This document shows positions 34,905 to 42,383 of a stretch of 64,000 nucleotides of DNA, in pieces. Each line of letters starts with the position of its first letter. The stretch's first letter is position 1. The notes beneath the pieces were generated by a model. The model did no database searches. It was not told where the DNA came from and saw nothing but the letters and a program-made list of their open reading frames with translations. The position numbers and the translations under genes are program-made. Source of the DNA: an uncultured Algibacter sp. (lineage in GTDB: Bacteria; Bacteroidota; Bacteroidia; Flavobacteriales; Flavobacteriaceae); the NCBI RefSeq assembly GCF_947495675.1, contig NZ_CANLZX010000006.1, positions 1 to 64,000 on the forward strand. The letters are read 5' to 3'.

Positions 34905-34962
34905 TTGGACTTAAAATCCAATGTCCATTAGGACGTACGGGTTCAAGTCCCGTCTTCAGTAC
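34905..34962 (+). repeat. attR: right 58-bp copy of the integration repeat
   Basis: Same 58 bases as 9286-9343. Only the 3' part of tRNA-Leu is present; the bases before it (GAGCTAAATATGA) are unrelated to the tRNA 5' half, so this is a tRNA fragment and not a gene. Confidence 0.95.
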
Positions 34963-34966
34963 AGAT

Positions 34967-34997
34967 AAAAAGCCGAAACGAAAGTTTCGGCTTTTTT
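34967..34997 (+). terminator. Original terminator of tRNA-Leu, displaced by the island
   Basis: AAAAAGCCGAAAC, loop GAAA, GTTTCGGCTTTTTT. It starts 5 bases after attR, where the tRNA terminator would be in an empty site. Confidence 0.85.
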
Positions 34998-35295
34998 GAT
35001 TTTAATAATGACTGTTAAACATTGCGGTACGGTCGGTACTTTTATTAAAATTAAATAACCCGAATTAGCTTTCAACATTATCCTTTCCTATTATATTCTT
35101 ATTCTAGTTGTTTTAAGCTTTTATAAAAATTTCTATAAGAAATTAGTATTTAAAATAATTTTTATGTTCTAGTTTTATAAGTTAACATTAGCACTAGTAG
35201 GTGTTTTGTTTAAGATTAACATAAAAAACAACAAGTTTTATACTCGAATTGGTCGTTTTTTATGTTAAAAATAATAAATATTTAAAAATTAATAG

Positions 35296-35340
35296 TATAT
35301 TTGGGAAACCTCAACTGGTTAACCAAATTGGAAAACCAAT
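35296..35340 (+). promoter_or_regulatory. Alginate promoter A with operator array
   Basis: -7 box TATATTTG (35296-35303) runs into TTGGGAAACC (35301-35310); then CTGGTTAACCA (palindromic core 35316-35325) and ATTGGAAAACCAAT (35327-35340). The -33 box is poor. Same design as 38969-38997 and 42189-42220. Confidence 0.75.
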
Positions 35341-35409
35341 AAAAGTCTACTAGCACAACATATTTTTGTTAAGAAATAAACTAAATATTTAATTACTAAA
35401 ACTAAAATT

Positions 35410-36330
35410 ATGAAAACAAAATTACTTTTATTGCTTTTATGTGTATCTGGGATTGGTTATTCTCAAACTCAGCCAACAGTGCACAATGCTACTTTTGACA
35501 ATATTGCTAAATCTTCAGGATCTAGTTGTTCTTGTTCTGGATGGATTAATAAGGATATTGCAGATCAGTCAGAATCTTCTGATAGAAATTCAGGTACAGA
35601 TGATGTTGTTAAATTTGATGATTTTGAATCAGATGGTATTTATCAAGAAGTTGAGGTTGTAGCTAATAGTGTTTATACTTTAGATATTGAATATCAATAT
35701 AAAATAGACCCAACTACAACAACAGGAATTCAAGTTTATATTTTGAAAGGAAGTGCTTATGTTAGTGGTTACACACCTGCTTACGATCTTCCTGCCGATG
35801 CAGCACAATCTGGATTTGGTTATGAAACTGTTGCTCAGGTTGAGACAGCTGCTAATCAACTTTCATTTACTTCAATAACTAGCCCAGGGAATACAGATTA
35901 TAATGATGCAGCACAAATTTCGTTTAATACAGGTTCTGAAACTAGTATAGCTATATTTATTAGAGCCATTGGTCCTTATGATTCAATGAGTCATGGAGAT
36001 GCTTCTAAAGATAAAGGTTGGATGAATGGAGATGCAGAAATTAGAATGGATAATTTAACTTTAGTAAACACTACTGTTCTTTCAACTAAAGATGTTTTAG
36101 CGAGTAAATTAAATATTTATCCTAACCCAGCTCAAGATTTCATTCAAATTGAATCTAAAGATGTAAAAATATCTTCTGTACAAATGTATAGCCTAATTGG
36201 TCAAGAAGTTGTTTCTAGCAAAAGTTTAGTAAATAATAGATTAGATATTTCAAACTTATCAAGAGGAATTTACCTTTTAAAAGTAAATTCTGATAATGGA
36301 AGTTTGACTAAAAAAATTGTAGTTGAGTAA
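35410..36330 (+). CDS. Secreted type IX cargo protein, possible alginate-binding module
   Basis: 306 residues: signal peptide (1-18, ending IGYSQ), a beta-rich domain (about 20-220) and a type IX sorting domain (about 235-306; IYPNPAQDFIQI, then RGIYLLKV and KKIVVE). The N-terminal domain starts with a CSCSGWIN motif and ends EIRMDNLTLV, the shape of a carbohydrate-binding jelly roll. No catalytic motif is seen. As first gene after alginate operator A it probably binds alginate outside the cell, freely or attached to the surface by the sorting system. Followed by a hairpin terminator, so downstream genes may be read less. Confidence 0.75.
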   Translation: MKTKLLLLLLCVSGIGYSQTQPTVHNATFDNIAKSSGSSCSCSGWINKDIADQSESSDRNSGTDDVVKFDDFESDGIYQEVEVVANSVYTLDIEYQYKIDPTTTTGIQVYILKGSAYVSGYTPAYDLPADAAQSGFGYETVAQVETAANQLSFTSITSPGNTDYNDAAQISFNTGSETSIAIFIRAIGPYDSMSHGDASKDKGWMNGDAEIRMDNLTLVNTTVLSTKDVLASKLNIYPNPAQDFIQIESKDVKISSVQMYSLIGQEVVSSKSLVNNRLDISNLSRGIYLLKVNSDNGSLTKKIVVE

Positions 36331-36349
36331 ATTATGATAGTTTGATTTT

Positions 36350-36386
36350 AAAAAGCCTTTTATAATTATAAAAGGCTTTTTTTACT
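36350..36386 (+). terminator. Terminator after the type IX cargo gene
   Basis: AAAAAGCCTTTTATA and TATAAAAGGCTTTTT pair perfectly, followed by TTT. The PL6 gene starts about 60 bases later with no operator of its own, so it may rely on read-through. Confidence 0.75.
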
Positions 36387-36444
36387 TTTATAAAAGTGAC
36401 TCAAAATAAAGCGTACTATTAATTAATAATAATTTTTAACCCAA

Positions 36445-38778
36445 ATGAATTATACTGTGAATTTTAAATTAAAAAAATCCATTTTATTTAGCTTGTTTAT
36501 TTTAATTTTATCTGTAGGTTGTAAAGAAGTTTCAACTCTAAATGAAATTAAAGTATCTAATATTGAAGAATTAAATAATGCCATTAAAGATGCAAAGGCT
36601 GGTGATAATATTGTTTTATCTAATGGCGTTTGGAAGGATGTTGAAATTACATTTATAGGTGAAGGAACCGAAGATAAACCAATAACTATTAAAGCTGAAA
36701 CGCCTGGAGAAGTGTTTATAGAAGGTGTTTCTAATTTAGCGATTAGTGGTAATTATTTAAAAGTAGATGGCTTATTTTTTAGAAACGGACACGCACCTAC
36801 TACAAACGTAATTGCCTTTAGAACTAGCGAGAAAAATGTTGCTAATAATTGTACTGTTTCAAACTGTGTAATTTTAGATTTTAATAACCTTGAGCGCGAT
36901 CAAGATAACCTTTGGGTGCAGTTTTACGGTAAACATAATAAATTAGAGCATTGTTACCTTGCAGGAAAAACCAATGGTGGTCCAACTGTTAGAGTAGATT
37001 TAAAGGGAAACCAAAGTATTAGAAATTATCATCAAATTGTAAATAATCATTTTGGACCAAGACCTAGAAAAGGTGGTGCTAGAGGAGAAACTATACAATT
37101 AGGAAGTAGCTTTACATCCATGTCGCCAAGTAACACAACAATTGCAAATAACTTATTTGAAGAATGTAATGGTGAAGTTGAAATTATTTCTAGTAAAACC
37201 AATTTTAACTTAATTAAAAATAATGTATTCTATAAGAGTGAAGGCTCTGTAGTGACACGCCATGGTAATTATGTTACCATAGATGGAAACTACTTTATAG
37301 GTGATGGTGTAAACGAGCAGTATGGTGGAATTAGAATAATTAACACAGGGCATTGGGTTATAAACAACCTTTTTTATAAGTTAAAAGGAAAGAACTTTAG
37401 AAGTCCATTGGCAATAATGAATGGAATTCCTAAATCACCTTTAAACAGATATAATCAAGTAACAGATGTTGTTGTAGCATACAATACATATGTAGATTCT
37501 AATTCGCCTTGGCAGTTTGGTGTAGGGACTAATATCTCGCAATCAGATGTTTTGCCTAAATCTGAGATTCGTTCTGCAAGACCTTTAAGAACTGAAGTCG
37601 TAAATAATGTAATTTACAATTCTGTTGGTGATGCAAACCCAATTATTGAACATGATAAAGCTGATGGTGTTACTTTTGCAAGTAACATAATACATAATAA
37701 TGGAGTCGATTTTTCAAAGCGTGATGGTTTAACTCCTGCAGAACTTACTTTAACAAATATTGGATCAGATATTTCTGCTCCAATTTCTGGGTTTGATGAT
37801 GTAGAGATTTACAATGGTTTCGATTTTGAAACTATCACCAAAGATTTATTAGGAAAATCAAGAAGTGAATCAAATCAAATAGGAGCTATTCTAAACTCAG
37901 GTAATATAAATTTAGATGTATTAGATAAAACTAAATATGGAGCAAGTTGGTATTCTGATGCAGTTGAAGCTAAAGAAGCTGCAACTCATACAGTAAGCAA
38001 TAGTGCTCAATTAGTTGCAAAGTTAAAAGAAGCAAATAGCGGTGATATTATAGAATTAAATGATGTATTGTTTAAGATTTCAGAGCCTTTAATTATTAAT
38101 AAAACCATAACAATTCAATCTAAAGGAAAAGCTGAAATACAATATGTAGGAGCTGCAAATACTCCTGCCTTAGCCTTACATCCTTACGGTAAATTAACTT
38201 TAAAAAACATCAAACTAAAAGGTACAAATACGCAATTTGCATTTGCAAGCTTAAAAGAAAATATGTCTAATCACTTTGGTCTGGAAGTAATAGATTCTGA
38301 AATAAGTAATTTTGACTATGCTTTAAAAGTTTACAAACAATCTTTTGCAGAAGAAATCACTTTTAAAAACACATCAATATCAGATTGTTTAAATGGTATT
38401 GAGTTATCAGAAGAAACTAATGATAAAGGTGATTATAATACAGAATATTTAACCATTTCTAACTGTAATTTTAATAATGTTAAAGCGAATGTTATTGATT
38501 ATTATAGAGGTGGGTATGATGAGTCTACTATTGGTGGTAACCTTGTAATTAAAAACTCAACATTTACTAATTGTGGTGCTAAAGAGAAAAACAAGATGCT
38601 TTTAAATCATAGAGGTATTGTTAATGTGAATATTACAGGGAATACCTTCAAAAATAACTCAGTCAAATTTGTTTCAATATTATGGGGTGCTAAAAATAAT
38701 CTTCAATCTAACAATACAATTGTTAATTCAGGACAAATAAAAGTTGAAGAAAATTTAGCAATGAAATTGATGTATTAA
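36445..38778 (+). CDS. PL6 alginate lyase (two beta-helix domains), lipoprotein
   Basis: 777 residues. Lipobox LSVGC (C26). Residues about 30-480 form the parallel beta-helix catalytic domain of polysaccharide lyase family 6 and a second beta-helix follows (about 510-770), as in AlyGC. The active site lines up well with AlyGC: E244 and E246 (calcium ligands), K251 (Bronsted base) and R272 in EVEIISSK...VVTRHGN, with the same spacing (K+21 = R). It cleaves alginate by beta-elimination, probably exolytically given its length and similarity to AlyGC, in the periplasm or on the surface. No operator directly precedes it. Confidence 0.93.
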   Translation: MNYTVNFKLKKSILFSLFILILSVGCKEVSTLNEIKVSNIEELNNAIKDAKAGDNIVLSNGVWKDVEITFIGEGTEDKPITIKAETPGEVFIEGVSNLAISGNYLKVDGLFFRNGHAPTTNVIAFRTSEKNVANNCTVSNCVILDFNNLERDQDNLWVQFYGKHNKLEHCYLAGKTNGGPTVRVDLKGNQSIRNYHQIVNNHFGPRPRKGGARGETIQLGSSFTSMSPSNTTIANNLFEECNGEVEIISSKTNFNLIKNNVFYKSEGSVVTRHGNYVTIDGNYFIGDGVNEQYGGIRIINTGHWVINNLFYKLKGKNFRSPLAIMNGIPKSPLNRYNQVTDVVVAYNTYVDSNSPWQFGVGTNISQSDVLPKSEIRSARPLRTEVVNNVIYNSVGDANPIIEHDKADGVTFASNIIHNNGVDFSKRDGLTPAELTLTNIGSDISAPISGFDDVEIYNGFDFETITKDLLGKSRSESNQIGAILNSGNINLDVLDKTKYGASWYSDAVEAKEAATHTVSNSAQLVAKLKEANSGDIIELNDVLFKISEPLIINKTITIQSKGKAEIQYVGAANTPALALHPYGKLTLKNIKLKGTNTQFAFASLKENMSNHFGLEVIDSEISNFDYALKVYKQSFAEEITFKNTSISDCLNGIELSEETNDKGDYNTEYLTISNCNFNNVKANVIDYYRGGYDESTIGGNLVIKNSTFTNCGAKEKNKMLLNHRGIVNVNITGNTFKNNSVKFVSILWGAKNNLQSNNTIVNSGQIKVEENLAMKLMY

Positions 38779-38945
38779 TACAGGTTAATATCTCGATTAT
38801 AAATATTTACTAATCTATAAAAGTGTCATTCAAATTATTTTATTCATTTTTTTGCATATAAAACAGTTTTTCGGCTTTATAAGCATTGTTTTTTGAATAT
38901 TTTATAATTTAATTATGTTAAAATTAAGATTTTATTGTAATTTTC

Positions 38946-38997
38946 TTTGTAAACATTATAATTATCAATATATTTGGTCAACCAATCTGGTTAACCA
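38946..38997 (+). promoter_or_regulatory. Alginate promoter B with two operators
   Basis: TTTG (38946-38949), 19 bases, TATATTTG (38969-38976): a full Bacteroidota promoter. Operators TTGGTCAACCAA (38974-38985) and CTGGTTAACCA (core TGGTTAACCA 38988-38997) overlap the -7 box and the expected start site. Confidence 0.8.
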
Positions 38998-39081
38998 ATT
39001 AAAAAGTTCTAAAATACAAGTTTTTTAATTTTTAATATGTTCATATTTTAAGTTCGTATTAAATCAAAATAACAAAAGAAA

Positions 39082-39171
39082 TTTAGAGACAGGGATTTAT
39101 AAAGTTTTTTTAAAAAATTATTGTTTGAGTTAGTCGAAAACAAACAAGGCTTTATGTTTCCTGTCTCTAAA
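39082..39171 (+). promoter_or_regulatory. Structured 90-base element in the PL17 leader
   Basis: Outer arms TTTAGAGACAGG (39082-39093) and CCTGTCTCTAAA (39160-39171) are perfect; inner arms ATAAAG/CTTTAT (39099-39104, 39150-39155) and TTGTTTG/CAAACAA (39121-39127, 39141-39147) nest inside. No T run follows, so it is not a simple terminator. Confidence 0.5.
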
Positions 39172-39319
39172 AAATGAATTATTAGTGGCGTTAAACATTA
39201 TAAAACTATTCATATAAAGCGGGATTGAAAAGTTAGTTTGATGCTGCTATTTATTCATGTAGCATAATTACATAAAAAATAATTTAATCAAGATATAGTA
39301 TTCATTTCAAAAAAGTAAT

Positions 39320-41605
39320 ATGAAGTTAATAAACAAAATGTCTATTCGTGTGTTTTTAAGTTTAATGTTTGTTGTAATGATTTCTTGTAAAGAACAATCA
39401 TCAAATATATCTGAAGAGTCATCAACTAATGAAACGGGGCATCCAAGTTTAATTTTAACAGCGCAAGGAGTTAAAGAAATTAGATCAAATTTAGGGCAAA
39501 TTCCAATTTTTGATAAAACTTTAGCAGCTGCAAAAAAAGAGATTGATGCTGCCATTGAGAGTGGTTTTGATGTTCCAGTTCCTAAAGATTATTCGGGTGG
39601 GTATTCTCACGAAACTCATAAAAAGAATTATGTTTTAATGCAAAAAGCAGGCGCATTATATCAAATTCTACAAGACGATAAATACGCTAAATATGTTAAG
39701 GACATGTTGTTTGAGTATGCTAAGCAATATCCAACTTTACCTGTACATCCAAAAACAAGATCTTATGCAAGGGGTAAGTTGTTTTGGCAATGTTTAAATG
39801 ACTCTAATTGGTTAGTATATACAAGTCAAGCATATGATTGTATTTATAATTATTTAACCGAAGACGAGCGTAAAACTTTAGAAACCGATTTGTTTAGGCC
39901 TTTTGCCGATCATATTTCAAAAGATAATCCACAATTTTTTAATAGAGTCCATAATCATGCAACTTGGGGTAATGTAGCTGTTGGAATGATTGCTTTAGTA
40001 ATGGATGATGATGTTCTTTTAGACAGAGCATTAAATGGTGTAAAAGATGACAGCTATAATCCAAATGAAAAAGATAATGATGGTGGTTATATTAGAAAAG
40101 ATGGTCAAAAAATTGGTTTTTATGCTAATGTTAATGAGCCTTTTTCTCCTGACGGATATTTTACCGAAGGACCATACTACCAGCGTTACGCTTCATATCC
40201 ATTTTTAATTTTTGCTCAAGCTCTTGAAAATAAAAAACCTGAGCATAAAGTATTTGAATTTAAAGATGGTGTGCTTTTAAAAAGCATAAATGCTTTATTA
40301 AACTTATCTGATGCAGATGGCGAATTCTTTTTATTGAATGACTCGCAAAAAGGGATGTCGTATTTTAATTCCTCTTTAATATCTACTGTAGATATAGGTT
40401 ATCATTTTGGAGGTAACAATCCTGAATTGTTAAGTATTGCTAAAAAACAAGATGAAGTAACTCTTGATGATGCAGGTTTAGCAGTAGCACTAGGTATAAA
40501 AGAAGGCAAAGAAAAACCATTTGTTAAAAAATCTATAGAATTATCTGACGGTGCTAATGGAGACGAGGGTGCTGTTGGGATTTTAAGAAGCGATGGTTTA
40601 GAGTTGGTATTTAAATATACTGCCCATGGATTGAGTCATGGTCATTACGATAAATTATCTTATGCTTTGTTTGAAGATGGTGATGAAGTTGTTCAAGATT
40701 ACGGTATGGGTCGCTTTGTAAATATTGAACAAAAAGGAGGAGGAAATTATTTAAAAGAGAATAAAACTTGGGCAAAACAAACTATAGCACATAATACAGT
40801 AGTGCAAAATGAAAAGTCTCAATTTAGCGGAAAATATGATATTGGTAGTAAGTACCATTCTAATAAGTATATTTTTAGTGTTAATAATGATAGCTTACAA
40901 GTAGCTAGTGCGAAAGAAGAAAATGCTTATCCAGGAACTAAATTACATCGTACCATGGTTACCATAAAAGATTCAGATCTTGATAACCAATACATATTAG
41001 ACATTATGAAGGTAGAATCAGAAAATAGAAATCAATACGATTTACCTTTTTATTTCTTAGGTCATATTATGCAAACTAGTTTCGAGTATTCAAAGTATAA
41101 TGTTCCACAAATTTTAGGTAAATCTGATGGTTATCAACATTTATTTAAAGAAGCAAGCGCAACTGTTAAAGGTGAAAACATAAAATTAAACTGGTTACTA
41201 AACAATAAGTTTTACTCTTATTCAGCTGTTACAAGTAAAAACGATGAAGTTATTTTAGGGCGAATTGGTGCTAATGATCCAGACTATAATTTGCGTAATG
41301 AACAAACATTAATTCTAAGAAAAAAGAATGTTAAAAATGCATTATATGTCTCTACAATAGAATCTCATGGAACATATAATCCGGTTTCAGAATTGGCATT
41401 AAATGCCTATAGTAATATAGAACATGTAAGTGTAATACTTGACACAAAAGAATATACTGCAATACAGGTAGTGAGTAAAAACAAAAAACAGCGATTATTC
41501 ATCATTTCAAACCAAAACAACGATGAACAAGCAGAACATAAATTAACAATTAACAATAAAGAGTATACCTGGAAGGGTCCTTATAAATTAACACAAAACA
41601 AATAA
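39320..41605 (+). CDS. PL17 oligoalginate lyase (heparinase II/III fold), lipoprotein
   Basis: 761 residues. Lipobox VVMISC (C23). An N-terminal (alpha/alpha) toroid (about 40-380) holds FNRVHNHATWGN with N212-H213 and GYFTEGPYYQRY (about 279-290), the Asn/His/Tyr set of Alg17c-type enzymes; the second half is the heparinase II/III-like beta-sheet domain (GLSHGHYDKLSYALF, IAHNTVVQNEKSQ). It degrades alginate oligosaccharides to unsaturated uronic acid monomers, probably at the inner side of the outer membrane. Followed by kdgF 9 bases later. Start at 39320 is preferred because it gives the lipoprotein signal. Confidence 0.93.
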   Translation: MKLINKMSIRVFLSLMFVVMISCKEQSSNISEESSTNETGHPSLILTAQGVKEIRSNLGQIPIFDKTLAAAKKEIDAAIESGFDVPVPKDYSGGYSHETHKKNYVLMQKAGALYQILQDDKYAKYVKDMLFEYAKQYPTLPVHPKTRSYARGKLFWQCLNDSNWLVYTSQAYDCIYNYLTEDERKTLETDLFRPFADHISKDNPQFFNRVHNHATWGNVAVGMIALVMDDDVLLDRALNGVKDDSYNPNEKDNDGGYIRKDGQKIGFYANVNEPFSPDGYFTEGPYYQRYASYPFLIFAQALENKKPEHKVFEFKDGVLLKSINALLNLSDADGEFFLLNDSQKGMSYFNSSLISTVDIGYHFGGNNPELLSIAKKQDEVTLDDAGLAVALGIKEGKEKPFVKKSIELSDGANGDEGAVGILRSDGLELVFKYTAHGLSHGHYDKLSYALFEDGDEVVQDYGMGRFVNIEQKGGGNYLKENKTWAKQTIAHNTVVQNEKSQFSGKYDIGSKYHSNKYIFSVNNDSLQVASAKEENAYPGTKLHRTMVTIKDSDLDNQYILDIMKVESENRNQYDLPFYFLGHIMQTSFEYSKYNVPQILGKSDGYQHLFKEASATVKGENIKLNWLLNNKFYSYSAVTSKNDEVILGRIGANDPDYNLRNEQTLILRKKNVKNALYVSTIESHGTYNPVSELALNAYSNIEHVSVILDTKEYTAIQVVSKNKKQRLFIISNQNNDEQAEHKLTINNKEYTWKGPYKLTQNK

Positions 41606-41614
41606 ATTTTAATT

Positions 41615-41989
41615 ATGAAAAGATTTAGTGAAAAGTACGTCATTACAAAAGACATGGAATGGGAAGTTCTAGGTGGAGGAGTATCTAGAAAGTTCTTAGG
41701 TTATGATAACCAAATTATGATGGTTAGAGTTAAGTTTGATAAAGGAGCATTAGGTGCGCCACATCAACATTTTCATACACAAGCTACTTATTGTGTTTCA
41801 GGTAAATTTGAATTTGAAATTGATGGAGTAAAGCAAATTGTAGAAGCTGGAGATGGAGTATATATTGAGCCTAATTTATTGCATAGTGCAGTTTGTTTAG
41901 AAGAAGGAGAACTAATTGATACATTTAGTCCTGTAAGAGAAGATTTCTTAAGTGGTGGTGAGGTGTCTTATTTTGGAGATAAGTCATAA
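41615..41989 (+). CDS. kdgF: KdgF-type cupin, unsaturated uronate linearization
   Basis: 124-residue single cupin with the metal motif PHQHFHTQ (H50, H52, H54, Q56) and H90 (NLLHSAV), and the second cupin motif GDGVYIEP. KdgF opens the ring of unsaturated monouronates made by PL17, giving DEH. No signal peptide, so cytoplasmic. It is coupled to the PL17 gene with 9 bases between them and lies under operator B. Confidence 0.88.
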   Translation: MKRFSEKYVITKDMEWEVLGGGVSRKFLGYDNQIMMVRVKFDKGALGAPHQHFHTQATYCVSGKFEFEIDGVKQIVEAGDGVYIEPNLLHSAVCLEEGELIDTFSPVREDFLSGGEVSYFGDKS

Positions 41990-42165
41990 GAAAAAAATCT
42001 GCTAGAAATTGCGAGAGGTAAAACCAGTTTTATATAATTTATAAACTTACTACAATCTCTCAAATAATAACAAGTAATTTTCACCAAAGCAGGTGTTTTA
42101 ATTAATGTATTTAGCTCATTTCGTCTAGGTTTCAAGGAATAAAAGTATCTAATACTATGTTTTTT

Positions 42166-42220
42166 TTTGTCAAAACTAAAAATTAACATATATTTGGGAA
42201 ACCAAACTGGTTAACCAGTT
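42166..42220 (+). promoter_or_regulatory. Alginate promoter C with two operators
   Basis: TTTG (42166-42169), 19 bases, TATATTTG (42189-42196), then TTGGGAAACCAA (42194-42205) and a perfect 16-bp palindrome AACTGGTTAACCAGTT (42205-42220). Same spacing as promoter B. Confidence 0.82.
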
Positions 42221-42270
42221 AAAAGTTCGCCAATAAGTTAAATATTAAGTATTTGTAAATACAACAATAT

Positions 42271-42309
42271 AAAAGGATAGGCTAGATTCTATCCTTTTAA
42301 TTTTTTTTT
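42271..42309 (+). terminator. Terminator-like hairpin in the susC leader
   Basis: AAAAGGATAG and CTATCCTTTT pair perfectly around an eight-base loop and are followed by AA and nine T. It lies between promoter C and the SusC start codon (42384), so transcription must pass it: a possible attenuator. Confidence 0.65.
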
Positions 42310-42383
42310 CTTCCTTAAAAAATGAAGAAAAAATAAAACTAATTCAACTCAAAAAAATAAATTTAAAACTCAAATTAACAATT

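Larger units (their letters stand above)
9286..34962. mobile_element. 25.6-kb integrative metal-resistance island in tRNA-Leu(TAA)
   Basis: Seen: perfect 58-bp direct repeats at both ends (repeat period 25,619 bases), a tyrosine recombinase next to the right end, a BfmA/BtgA-type mobilization protein, and cargo that is entirely metal resistance plus a few unknown proteins. Known: such islands enter the 3' end of a tRNA gene and restore it. Inferred: it may still excise, since repeats, integrase and catalytic residues are intact. No relaxase, coupling protein or type IV secretion genes are seen, so transfer would need a helper element. Confidence 0.93.
34963..35409. other. Right island junction and start of the alginate locus
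   Basis: Holds the chromosomal terminator (34967-34997), about 290 bases of AT-rich DNA with no gene seen, then the first alginate promoter and operators (35296-35340) and a leader of about 100 bases. Confidence 0.6.
38779..39319. other. Long leader region of the PL17 gene
   Basis: 541 bases without a gene. Promoter B and its operators occupy 38946-38997, leaving a leader of about 330 bases that contains a large potential RNA fold (39082-39171). Confidence 0.6.
41990..42383. other. Intergenic leader region of the alginate SusC gene
   Basis: 394 bases without a gene. Promoter C and its operators lie at 42166-42220 and an intrinsic-terminator-like hairpin at 42271-42309; the rest shows nothing I recognise. 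Confidence 0.6.

Noticed and set aside
34905..34962. Second tRNA-Leu gene
   Set aside because: Only the 3' part is present and the preceding bases do not form a D arm or acceptor 5' strand; it is the attR repeat.
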